From NCBI GenBank assembly GCA_050018415.1, contig JBEKAB010000001.1, forward strand, positions 124,001 to 188,000: 64,000 nt of DNA, read 5' to 3'. The notes under the pieces were generated by a model. It did no database searches, was not told the origin of the DNA, and worked only from the letters and a program-made list of their open reading frames with translations. This DNA is from UBA1161 sp002311745. Its GTDB lineage: Bacteria > Planctomycetota > Phycisphaerae > Tepidisphaerales > Tepidisphaeraceae. Position numbers and translations under genes: made by a program. Positions 46,997 through 55,153 of the stretch are shown here, piece by piece. Numbering within the stretch: position 1 is the stretch's first letter; each line of letters begins with the position of its first letter.

Positions 46997-47875
46997 ATGA
47001 AGTACAAGATGATCGCCATCGACATCGATGGAACGCTGCTGTCACCCCTGGGCGATGTGACCCCGCGGACCCGTGCAGCGGTGCACAAAGCCCTGGAGGC
47101 CGGCCTGCTGGTCTGCTTCGCGACCGGCAGAAACTTCACCGAGAGCCGAGCCGTGCTGGAAGCGATCGGGCATTACGATTCGGCGGTGTTCGTCGGCGGC
47201 GCCATGGTCATCGACACCAAGTTGGGTGCGACCCTGCACCGCACGCTGATGGACGGCGAGTTGGCTCGCCGACTCTGCGACTTTTTTGAATCCCGCGGTC
47301 ACGCCGTGCTGGCCATGCAGGATACCGGCCACGCAGGCGTGGATTACCTGATCAGCCGGGGAATGCCGCTCAACGACGCCACGCAGCGATGGATGAGCGT
47401 CACCGCGGCGGCCATTCACCGGGAGGACGATCTGTCCCATCATTCGCACCAGCACACCATGCGCGTCAGCATCGTCGCCCCGCCTGAGTTGATCGAGGCG
47501 GCACAGCGCCAGCTTTTGGAAGTTTTCGGCACGAGCATCGTCAGCCATCGGCTGGTCGTGCCCGCCTACGGCGTGGAAGTGCTGGAGGTCTTCGACCAGG
47601 CGGTGAACAAGTGGGAAGGCATCCTGCACGTGGCCCGGCGGCACGGGATCGAGCCGCGGGAGATCATCGCCATCGGCGATGACATCAACGACATGCCCAT
47701 GATCAAGAACGCCGGGCTGGGCGTGGCCATGGGCAACGCCAATCCCCAGTTGCAGGCCGCGGCGGATCAAGTGATCGGCCACAACCGCGACGACGGTGTG
47801 GCCGTGTTCCTGGAGGAACTCATCGACCATCACATGGTGGAAAGAATTGATTTGAACGAGCAACCGAGCCATTGA
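46997..47875 (+). CDS. HAD-superfamily hydrolase, Cof/YidA subfamily
   Basis: 292 residues from ATG 46997 after GAGG. Motif I is IDIDGTLLS (Asp9, Asp11), motif II FATGRNF (Thr), motif III Lys in VNKWEGILHVARRH, and motif IV GDDINDMPMI. The cap is the IIB type. The pattern 'VEVL.....NKWEGI' and 'IAIGDDINDMPMI' matches the group that dephosphorylates sugar phosphates and related metabolites. It is a distant paralogue of the gene at 6343. Confidence 0.87.
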   Translation: MKYKMIAIDIDGTLLSPLGDVTPRTRAAVHKALEAGLLVCFATGRNFTESRAVLEAIGHYDSAVFVGGAMVIDTKLGATLHRTLMDGELARRLCDFFESRGHAVLAMQDTGHAGVDYLISRGMPLNDATQRWMSVTAAAIHREDDLSHHSHQHTMRVSIVAPPELIEAAQRQLLEVFGTSIVSHRLVVPAYGVEVLEVFDQAVNKWEGILHVARRHGIEPREIIAIGDDINDMPMIKNAGLGVAMGNANPQLQAAADQVIGHNRDDGVAVFLEELIDHHMVERIDLNEQPSH

Positions 47876-47911
47876 CGAATCACGGAAGATGCGAAAGGAG
47901 TCGCACCCTGA

Positions 47912-47946
47912 AAACGGCCGGCATGTGGGATGCGTGCCGGCCGTTT
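47912..47946. terminator. bidirectional terminator hairpin
   Basis: AAACGGCCGGCA, eleven-base loop, TGCCGGCCGTTT: perfect twelve-base stem between convergent genes, with A and T runs at either end so it can work on both strands. Confidence 0.75.
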
Positions 47947-47950
47947 CGCG

Positions 47951-48229
47951 TCATTTATCCTCCAGCAGTTCCCCGCTGGACGAATAAGTCGCCTGGCCCG
48001 TGGTGCCGTCGGGTCGCGTGTAGGGAACGACGTAGTCCGAGGCGCCATTGGCGTTACTGCGGACGCTGGGATGATTCATCTTGGCGTAGGGGTGCTCGGC
48101 GTCGAAGGCCGCTTGAACCCCGGCGGGCACCTGGTTGTTGCTGATCGACTTGGTGTCAGAAGAACACGCCGCCAGCACCCCCAGCATCACCGCCCCGCCG
48201 CCTATCGCCGCCCAACGCCATCGCCACAT
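47951..48229 (-). CDS. small lipoprotein with PepSY-like domain
   Basis: 92 residues from ATG 48227-48229 with AAGGAG six bases upstream. Lipobox is VLAACSSD. The mature part (VPAGVQAAFDAEHPYAKMNH, SDYVVPYTRPDGTTGQATYS, SSGELLED) follows the PepSY-like pattern of helix then strands 'Y.V.y...G....v..d..G.ll'. This fold inhibits or regulates enzymes in some proteins. No partner is obvious; lpdA lies upstream on the same strand by 22 bases. Confidence 0.65.
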   Translation of the reverse strand: MWRWRWAAIGGGAVMLGVLAACSSDTKSISNNQVPAGVQAAFDAEHPYAKMNHPSVRSNANGASDYVVPYTRPDGTTGQATYSSSGELLEDK

Positions 48230-48251
48230 CGCCGTCTCCTTGTTTACGGGT

Positions 48252-49721
48252 TTACAGGTGAATCGAGCGGCCATCGGCCACGCCGGCGGCTTCCATCACC
48301 GCCTCGCTGAAGGTCGGATGCGGATGGATCGCCTCGATGATCTCATCCTCCGTCGCCTCCAGCCGTTTGGCCATGACCAATTCGGCCAGCATGTCCGTGA
48401 CGTTCTCGCCGACCATGTGCACGCCCAGCAGTTCGCCATACTCGGCGTCGAAGATCAATTTCACGAATCCGTCCGGCTCGCCCATGGCCAGGGCGCGCCC
48501 ACTGGCGCTGAACGGGAATTTGCCGACCTTGAGCTTGGGATACGATTGGCGAGCGGCGCGCTCGGTCAGACCAAGGCTGGCCACCTGCGGATGCGTATAG
48601 GTGCAGCCGGGGATGGCGCGATAGTCGATGGAGTGTTCGGCCAAGCCCAGGATGTGCTCGACGCACAGGACCGCCTCGTGGTGGGCCACGTGGGCCAAGT
48701 CCGGGTGCCGCATTCCCTCCATGCCCGAGCCGGCAGGCCACTGCACGCTGACGCAGTCCCCCACCGCCCAGACGTTGGGCAGGCTGGTTTGGTAGTGCGG
48801 ATCGATCCTCACGCGGTTGTGGATCAGCTCCAACCCGGCCTCGGGGGGGGCCAGGTTCTCCACGTTGCCGCTCACGCCGATGGCCACGAGCACCACCTCC
48901 GCCTCCACCACGCCGGCCTTGGCGCCGGACAGAGTCAGTTTCACCCCGCCGTCGCTCACCTCCACCTTTTCGGTCTTGGTCTTGATGCGCACGTCGATGT
49001 CCCGCTTGGCAAAGACGCGCTCCATCAGGATCGAGACGTCCTCATCCTCATTGGGCAGCAGGTGGTCGAGCATTTCAATGAGGATCACCTCGGTGCCGAC
49101 GGCGTTGTAAAAGTCGGTGAACTCGCAGCCGATGGCGCCGGCGCCGACGATCGCCATCCTTTTGGGCTGCTGCGGCAGGGTCATCGCCTCGCGCGAGGTG
49201 ATCACTTTTTTGCCGTCGAAGGCGACGCCCGGCAGGGGCGTGGCCCGCGCCCCCGTGGCCAGGATGATGTGGTCGGCCGTCACCTGCTTTTCGCCGCTGG
49301 CTCCTGTGATCTTCACCCGATGCGGCGCCAAAAGCTGCCCGAAGCCGTTTTCGCGCTTCACCTCGTACTTGCGGAACAGATGCTCGATTCCCTTGCTGAG
49401 CTTGTCGGCGATGGCGCGGCTGCGGCCGATGAGCTTGGAGAAATCGACGGTCAAATCCTTGTAGCTAACCCCGTGCTCGGCAGAGTGCAGGCGCAATTTG
49501 CGGATGAACGCCCCATCGTCCAGAAGGGCTTTGGTCGGAATGCAGCCCCAGTTCAGGCACGTGCCGCCCAGGATTTCCCTTTCGATGCACAGCACGCGCT
49601 GTTTGAGTTGTCCCGCGCGGATGGCGGCGGCGTACCCCGCCGGCCCCCCGCCGATCACCACGATGTCATAGTCGTATCTCGCCTTAGGCGAGGCGGTCGT
49701 TGCTTTGGTTTCCACCGTCAT
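48252..49721 (-). CDS. lpdA: dihydrolipoamide dehydrogenase
   Basis: 489 residues from ATG 49719-49721; an ATG three codons upstream exists, but GGAG would then touch it directly. Motifs: FAD GGGPAGYAAAIRAGQ, redox pair GGTCLNWGCIPTKALL, NAD GAGAIGCEFTDFY, WAVGDCV, and the C-terminal HPHPTFSE with the His-Glu pair. It reoxidises lipoyl groups of 2-oxo-acid dehydrogenases or glycine cleavage. No E1/E2 genes are in view. The C-terminal gene downstream is a PepSY-like lipoprotein. Confidence 0.94.
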   Translation of the reverse strand: MTVETKATTASPKARYDYDIVVIGGGPAGYAAAIRAGQLKQRVLCIEREILGGTCLNWGCIPTKALLDDGAFIRKLRLHSAEHGVSYKDLTVDFSKLIGRSRAIADKLSKGIEHLFRKYEVKRENGFGQLLAPHRVKITGASGEKQVTADHIILATGARATPLPGVAFDGKKVITSREAMTLPQQPKRMAIVGAGAIGCEFTDFYNAVGTEVILIEMLDHLLPNEDEDVSILMERVFAKRDIDVRIKTKTEKVEVSDGGVKLTLSGAKAGVVEAEVVLVAIGVSGNVENLAPPEAGLELIHNRVRIDPHYQTSLPNVWAVGDCVSVQWPAGSGMEGMRHPDLAHVAHHEAVLCVEHILGLAEHSIDYRAIPGCTYTHPQVASLGLTERAARQSYPKLKVGKFPFSASGRALAMGEPDGFVKLIFDAEYGELLGVHMVGENVTDMLAELVMAKRLEATEDEIIEAIHPHPTFSEAVMEAAGVADGRSIHL

Positions 49722-49820
49722 GCCGCGCATCTCCGCTGAAGCATTTTGCGCGGAAAATCATAGGACAAATGGCAAGGCTTGTCACCAACGCGAGGGGGGC
49801 AGGGTGAGGGCGGGGGAAAT

Positions 49821-49963
49821 GACGAAATTCGAATGACGAATGACGAATCAATGAACGAATGACCGAATGACGAAAAAGCCCACGATCATTCGGACATTGG
49901 GTCATTGATTCGTCATTCGTCATTCGTCATTCCCCATTCGTCATTCGTCATTCGAATTTCGTC
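49821..49963. repeat. long inverted repeat built from GAATGACGAAT units
   Basis: The 28 bases starting GACGAAATTCGAATG (49821-49848) are exactly complementary to 49936-49963. A second right-arm block (TCATTGATTCGTCATTCGTC, near 49902) pairs with GACGAATGACGAATCAATGA. The RNA could form a hairpin of about 140 bases. It occupies the 335-base gap between lpdA and the GH28 gene (49722-50056), which holds no other feature except GC-rich CCCTCACCCCCACCCTCT-type strings. Confidence 0.8.
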
Positions 49964-50056
49964 ATTCGGCATCACCGCAGACCCCTCACCCCCACCCTCT
50001 GGCCATGAGTCCATGGGGCGAGGGGGCGGAGGCTGCGCGCGCAGCGATGAACCTCT

Positions 50057-51397
50057 CTAGTGCTGCCAGGTCACCTGCGCGTCGACGGTGGTCAGGGGCG
50101 GGCCGACGTGGATGTCAAGCTGCACCTTGTCCAGTACGACATTGGCGGCATCCTGAACGAACAAGCCGTCATCCGCCTCGATGGTGACGTCGCTGAGCGT
50201 GATGTCGCCGGCCTTCTTTTCCGGCAGGCCCAAAATCCGGCCGGCGTGCACGGCGTGGGTGATTTTCACGCGCTCGATGCGCACGTCGCGCACTTCCGGA
50301 ATCCGTTCGCTGGGCCCCGTCGTCGGCGCGGCACGCGGGCCGACATCCGACTTGACGTTGGCGTTGCCGTTGTAAAGCAGATTGATGTCGATGGCCCGGT
50401 TGACGTTTTTCATGACCAGATCGGAATAGCGGATGTCGTCGACCAGACCACCGCGACCGCGATAGGACTTGATGCGAATGCCGTTGTCGCCTCCGTCGAA
50501 GGTGCATCGGCGGACGATGACGTGGTGCACGCCGCCCGCGGTCGGGCTGCCGATGGAGATGCCGTGGCCGTGCAGGCAGGTGCAGTCCTCGACGATGCAG
50601 TCTTCGGTGCCGCCTTGAGTGCCGTTGAACGCGACGTTGTCATCGCCGATGTCCAGCTCGCACTTGCGGATCACGATCCGGTGTCCGGAGGGATCGATCG
50701 CATCGGTGTTGGGGGCGTCGCTGGGGGCGAAGATGCGGATGTTTTCAATCAGCACGTCCTGGCATTGGCCGGTCGCCAGGTGGAACGTCGGGGAATTGGT
50801 CAGGGTCACGCCGTCGACGTGAATGCGCTGGCATTGCCTGAAAACGACGAGGCGCGGGCGCGGATAGATCAGCCGGCCCGCCGGATAGCGCCGCGCCGCC
50901 TTGTCCGACCAGATCCACCAAATGGCGCCCGATCCGTCGATGGTGCCGCCTCCGGTGATGGCGATGTCGGTGGCGTGCATGGCTGAGATCAGCGGGCTTA
51001 CCTCCTCGCGGGCGTCATCCACCTGGTCCTGCGTCGCCTTGGCGGGATCGGGCAAACCCCAATCGGTCAACTTCTCCGGCGCCTTGATCGTCGCGCCGGC
51101 TTCCAGGTGCAGGTCCATGTGGCTGGTCAGGACAAACGGCAACGTGAAATAAACACCGGCCGGAACAATCAGGCGTCCGCCGCCGGCCTGCTTGATCGCG
51201 TCAACGGCCTTGGCGAAGGCCGCCGTGTTCAGCGTCGCCCCGTCGCCGACGCCGCCGAAGTCCTTCAAATTAAAATCATGCTGCGGAATCACCGGCGGCG
51301 CGGGGTTTACTTCTTCCTGCGGCGCTTCCGCCGTTGCCCCATAGGCCGCCAACCCCCAGAAAAGCACCGCCACAGACACGATCACGACGCGCACCAT
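50057..51397 (-). CDS. glycoside hydrolase family 28 (polygalacturonase-like), secreted
   Basis: 446 residues from the ATG ending at 51397, with AGGAG five bases upstream and a signal peptide (VIVSVAVLFWGLAAYGATAE). A right-handed beta-helix with GH28 catalytic sites: NTDAID (Asp232), GDDN (Asp252-253), GHGIS (His278) and RIK (Arg308, Lys310). Members hydrolyse polygalacturonate, rhamnogalacturonan or xylogalacturonan; the exact polymer is unknown. The start of the mature chain (NLKDFGGVGDGATLNTAAF) is the typical GH28/pectate-lyase-3-like opening. Confidence 0.9.
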   Translation of the reverse strand: MVRVVIVSVAVLFWGLAAYGATAEAPQEEVNPAPPVIPQHDFNLKDFGGVGDGATLNTAAFAKAVDAIKQAGGGRLIVPAGVYFTLPFVLTSHMDLHLEAGATIKAPEKLTDWGLPDPAKATQDQVDDAREEVSPLISAMHATDIAITGGGTIDGSGAIWWIWSDKAARRYPAGRLIYPRPRLVVFRQCQRIHVDGVTLTNSPTFHLATGQCQDVLIENIRIFAPSDAPNTDAIDPSGHRIVIRKCELDIGDDNVAFNGTQGGTEDCIVEDCTCLHGHGISIGSPTAGGVHHVIVRRCTFDGGDNGIRIKSYRGRGGLVDDIRYSDLVMKNVNRAIDINLLYNGNANVKSDVGPRAAPTTGPSERIPEVRDVRIERVKITHAVHAGRILGLPEKKAGDITLSDVTIEADDGLFVQDAANVVLDKVQLDIHVGPPLTTVDAQVTWQH

Positions 51398-51632
51398 ATC
51401 TCTCCTCGTTTTGCACCAGGACAGCAAAGAAAAGCTTATCGACAGGGCCTGCCGACAAGCCATGGAAGCCGCACAGTTTACACGTCGGCCCGCCTTTGCC
51501 AAGAAATTTGCAGCTTTTCGCCTGTGGCCCGGGACGACCCGAGATGGCAAACGGTGATTCTTCTTGCCACCGGCCAACCGAGCCGGGAAAATATCGCGGC
51601 GTTGGGCGGGCATCTCAGCGGGAAGGCACGAC

Positions 51633-52886
51633 ATGTCTGAGGCGGTTGTAGGATTCTCCTGCGAGGGTTGTGGGCGAACGTACGCGTGGAAGGAGCCGCT
51701 GGCCGGCAAGCGCGTCAAGTGCAAGTGCGGGCAAGTGATAGTTGTTCCCGCCCAGCCGACCCAGCCGCCGCAGCCGCCGCAGGAGCAACCCAGCGAAGAC
51801 GATCTTTATGCTTTGGCAGGCGGCGCCGGCGCCGCGGCCAGGGCGGTGCCAGCGCCGGTCATGGCGACCGCTGCTTCCCCGGCCGCCCGAGCCGCCATCC
51901 CTCTGGGCTACCAGCGCGGCCCCACCGCCCGCGAAATCGAACGATCTTCTTCCAGGGTGCTGATCGATCCACGCCGCGATTATCAGGTTCCCATCGCGCT
52001 ATTGGCGATCGGCGCGATACTCTACATCGGCTACTACGCGATCCACTACAGCCTGAGCCCGCTGGGGATCATGTCGACCGGCATCGGCTTGGCGGTGATG
52101 ACCGTGTTCGAGATGGCGGCGCTGATCGGATTCGCCTTCTTCATCGCCGGGCCGCTGGGCGTCAGTTTCGGCGGCGTGGGCACGGCCATGCTGAAATTGG
52201 CCGCCATCGCCGTCTTCTGCGACGGACTGACCACCTGGGTCGATGGCTTCGTGGCCAAATACTCCGGCGGCTTTGGCGCAGGCATCTTTGGCTACGGCGT
52301 CCTCGGTTTCCCCATCGCCTTAGGCGTTTACTGGAGCCTGCTGATCTACTTGTTCGATATGGACCCCGGCGACTCCTGGATGGTCGTAGTCATTCTGGCC
52401 GTGTTCTACCGAATCCTGCGCATCGTTTTGCTGCTGTTGCTGCTGAAACTGATTCTGAGCCTGGGCGGCGTGGCCGCCTCGACCGTCAGCCTCCCATCCG
52501 CCACCAGCACGCCGGCCGACGAGGAGGTCTCTCTGGCCGAGGAAATCAATGATGCCAAGGAACACGGCATGTTGTGCGAAGCGCGGCAATTCATCCAGGA
52601 CACCGGTCGCGGGCAGGATAGCCCCAGCGTGGAGAAATGGTACGCGGCAGGCTGCAAAAACGTTTGGTACCGCGTCACCAACGATGCCGATCAGAAAGCC
52701 GTGGTGTATGAACTCGTGATGGAACTTCCGACGGATAAAGACGCACGGGCCAAGTGCTACGAGATCGCCAAGGAGTGGTACGACCAGTTTAAGATTTTTC
52801 ACCTTCCGGAAGCGGTTAAGGATAAGGGGAAGCCGTATCTGGAGGTTCCCCTGTCCAGTCCTGCGTCTGCGTATCGCCGCCACTGA
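51633..52886 (+). CDS. zinc-ribbon membrane protein
   Basis: 417 residues from ATG 51633, after GGAAGG. The N-terminal knuckle FSCEGCGRTYAWKEPLAGKR, VKCKCGQV is the short zinc ribbon typical of planctomycete membrane proteins ('C..CG..y.......G..vkC.CG'). A Pro-rich hinge is followed by five or six membrane segments (about 125-290), then a soluble C-terminal domain (KEHGMLCEARQFIQDTGRGQ, VEKWYAAGCKNVWYRVTND). Function unknown. Confidence 0.7.
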   Translation: MSEAVVGFSCEGCGRTYAWKEPLAGKRVKCKCGQVIVVPAQPTQPPQPPQEQPSEDDLYALAGGAGAAARAVPAPVMATAASPAARAAIPLGYQRGPTAREIERSSSRVLIDPRRDYQVPIALLAIGAILYIGYYAIHYSLSPLGIMSTGIGLAVMTVFEMAALIGFAFFIAGPLGVSFGGVGTAMLKLAAIAVFCDGLTTWVDGFVAKYSGGFGAGIFGYGVLGFPIALGVYWSLLIYLFDMDPGDSWMVVVILAVFYRILRIVLLLLLLKLILSLGGVAASTVSLPSATSTPADEEVSLAEEINDAKEHGMLCEARQFIQDTGRGQDSPSVEKWYAAGCKNVWYRVTNDADQKAVVYELVMELPTDKDARAKCYEIAKEWYDQFKIFHLPEAVKDKGKPYLEVPLSSPASAYRRH

Positions 52887-52918
52887 GCGTCAAGCGATTG
52901 CGGTGGGGCCAAGCGTCG

Positions 52919-53821
52919 TCAACCCCCCAGCCGCATCATCTGCAATGCCTGTGCGAGCGCGGATGGTTTGAGCGCAAGCAGTTGCGATACCTCAACCGCG
53001 CCGGCGTAGCCGCAGGTTTCGCATACCGCCGGATGTTCGACGTCCCGGCAGCAAGAAAAGCTGCGAAGGCTGGTGATGACTTCGACCTGTTCGATCGGCC
53101 GCTTCCAGCGATTCTCGCGCAACGCACGGTACGCCGCATGGGAAAGCGCAATCGGGTAGCCCGATCGCTTCAATCGCCACAGGTCGTCGAGCACTTGGGC
53201 CCGCTGCTTCGGGGAAAAGCCGTATTGGCCAGCGAACTCGGGCCGGTGCGTCAGCAAGTTGCATGCAATCCCGCGGAAAAGCCCCAGCGACGTGATTTCT
53301 TTGACGAATTCTTCGAGATGCCGCGCGTTGGCCTGGCTCAAGGTGATAGATGCGTAGACGCTGCGGCGGCGGGCTTGCTCGACGTTGCGCATGATCAAGT
53401 CCCATGTGCCGCCGCGAATGGCGTCGTGGATGCGCTTGGGTCCGTCGATGGTGATCACATAGCCGCAATGGTCGATGTCCAGCGGAGCCGTGCCGTTGGT
53501 GTAAACGAAAACGCTGAAGAACCCGGTCTGATGCGCGCAATCCACCACGTCGGCAAGTTGATGCAAGCCGTCGCGCCAGAGCGTCGGCTCGCCGCCGGTG
53601 ATGTACAGGAAGCGGTGGCCGCGCCGATAGGCGTCGGCGATCGTGCGCTGCGCCTGCTCAAAGGTGAAATGCGACTGCCCCAGATTTTTGGTCCGACAGT
53701 AGAAGCAGTCCAGGTTGCAGGCATCCGTCATGACCAGCCCGACGAAGAACGGCAATTTCTGCCGCAGTACCAGCAGCCGAAACCCGTAGACGGCGGCGGC
53801 CGCCCATTGTCGAGCGTTCAC
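52919..53821 (-). CDS. radical SAM protein
   Basis: 300 residues from GTG 53819-53821, whose GTGA overlaps the stop of the preceding gene. The 4Fe-4S motif is MTDACNLDCFYCRTKN, followed by FLYITGGEPTLW (the GGEP motif) and the later TIDGPKRIHDAIRGG, typical of SPASM-type and cofactor-maturase enzymes. A C-terminal group of cysteines (FSCCRDVEHPAVCETCGYAG) could bind a second cluster. The N-terminus is hydrophobic (ARQWAAAAVYGFRLLVLRQ) and may sit on the membrane. It is the last gene of a four-gene operon of unknown pathway. Confidence 0.85.
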   Translation of the reverse strand: MNARQWAAAAVYGFRLLVLRQKLPFFVGLVMTDACNLDCFYCRTKNLGQSHFTFEQAQRTIADAYRRGHRFLYITGGEPTLWRDGLHQLADVVDCAHQTGFFSVFVYTNGTAPLDIDHCGYVITIDGPKRIHDAIRGGTWDLIMRNVEQARRRSVYASITLSQANARHLEEFVKEITSLGLFRGIACNLLTHRPEFAGQYGFSPKQRAQVLDDLWRLKRSGYPIALSHAAYRALRENRWKRPIEQVEVITSLRSFSCCRDVEHPAVCETCGYAGAVEVSQLLALKPSALAQALQMMRLGG

Positions 53822-55149
53822 AGCACCACCTCCTGCGGCCAGGCGCTCGATCGGCAGCGGCCCCAGAGATGATCGATGTAGCTCAGAGTGCACAGATTCT
53901 GAAGCCGATGGATCCAATAGGCGCCGCGGTGGGTGATCCGATACCCATCCCTCGTCCGCTTCATCAAGCCCGCCGCTTGCAGCGGAGCGAACGACGGCCC
54001 AAATAGTCTTACCAGCGATTGGTTGGTCCCAAACATTCCACGGAATTCGGCATCGCTTATGAACAACTCGTAGGCGCGCCAGTACACCCAGTACGCCATT
54101 TCCATGCGACGACCCATCGGCATGACCAGCGCGATGGGCCGGCGCCCGGGCAACGCGGATGCATAGGCATCGACATCGAACGTGTTCACGTAGAAATGCG
54201 AGCCGATCATGGACGATGCGCTGGGGCCAAATCCAATGTAATGGTGGCGCGAGACCGAGCTGAATTTTTTATGCGGCGCTTCGATCCAGCTCCACACCGC
54301 GCAGCGGTGCAGGCCGCGCTGTCGGGCGATGCCATCCGTATCGTCGAGCATGGCGCGGATGGATCGGGCCGGCGGCTGCCGGACCCGGGCCAGCCGTTGC
54401 CGACGCCCGAAATCAGAATACGGGAACGAAAACAGCGGGTACGTGCTGAGCTGATGCGCGCCGGCATCCAACACGCGGACAACATCCGCCCTCCACTGTC
54501 GCGGCGTCTGCGTCGGCAAGGCAAACAGCAGGTCGGCATTGACCGTTTCAAATCCCTGCGACCGAGCGCGACGCACGGCATCCAACGCGGTTTGGGCATT
54601 GTGCGTACGGCCGATGAATTGCAGCATCCGATCCGAAGTCGATTCCACACCGATCGAAACCATGTTCACGCCCAGTTCGCGCAGGGCCGCCAAGCAGTGC
54701 GTGTCCATGAAACCGGGATGCAGTTCGACGCAAATATCCCCAATGGGCCCCACCTGGCTCTTGAGACGTCGCAGGATGCGCACCAGGCCGGCCAAGTCCA
54801 CGGTCGGCGTCCCCCCGCCGATGTACAACGAGGATATTGGGGTTCCATTCAGATACGGGGCATACAGTTCGATCTCCCCACACACCGCGCGCTCGTATGC
54901 CTCAAAGAGGGACTGGCTGTAAACGAAGCGGTTGTACGGACAGTACGGACAAAGCTTGCGGCAGAAGGGAACGTGAAGATAAAGGCCCAATGGCCCGAGA
55001 TTGACCGGAAAAGGAACGTCGATCGCAGGGGCCATTTTCAAGCGCCCCCACCGCCCTACAATGGCTCGGCGAACAATCGGCTCCCAAAGCGACGCCCCGA
55101 GCATCGCCCCCATCATACCGCCGGAGACCGGGCCCAACATGACTGCCAC
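53818..55149 (-). CDS. HemN/HemW-like radical SAM protein
   Basis: 443 residues from GTG 55147-55149 (ATG at codon 4 is possible). HVPFCRKLCPYCPYNRF is the CxxxCxxC site in the HemN setting, and SLYIGGGTPTV, CVELHPGFMD, VSIGVESTSDRML and VNADLLFALPTQT continue the family pattern. The HemW C-terminal 'HNxxYW' region is replaced by SRHHYIGFGPSASSM and a winged-helix-like end (RDGYRITHRGAYWIHRL). This places it in the group related to coproporphyrinogen oxidase-like methyltransferases (ChuW/HutW-type) rather than true HemN. The substrate is unknown. Confidence 0.8.
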   Translation of the reverse strand: MAVMLGPVSGGMMGAMLGASLWEPIVRRAIVGRWGRLKMAPAIDVPFPVNLGPLGLYLHVPFCRKLCPYCPYNRFVYSQSLFEAYERAVCGEIELYAPYLNGTPISSLYIGGGTPTVDLAGLVRILRRLKSQVGPIGDICVELHPGFMDTHCLAALRELGVNMVSIGVESTSDRMLQFIGRTHNAQTALDAVRRARSQGFETVNADLLFALPTQTPRQWRADVVRVLDAGAHQLSTYPLFSFPYSDFGRRQRLARVRQPPARSIRAMLDDTDGIARQRGLHRCAVWSWIEAPHKKFSSVSRHHYIGFGPSASSMIGSHFYVNTFDVDAYASALPGRRPIALVMPMGRRMEMAYWVYWRAYELFISDAEFRGMFGTNQSLVRLFGPSFAPLQAAGLMKRTRDGYRITHRGAYWIHRLQNLCTLSYIDHLWGRCRSSAWPQEVVL

Positions 55150-55153
55150 ATCG

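Noticed and set aside
48135..49739. 534-codon plus-strand frame
   Set aside because: Exactly opposite lpdA, whose FAD, CxxxxC and HPHPTFSE motifs are certain; no family features on this strand.
49811..49970. GAATGACGAAT units as a CRISPR array
   Set aside because: Units are adjacent and form inverted arms; there are no regular unique spacers and no cas genes.
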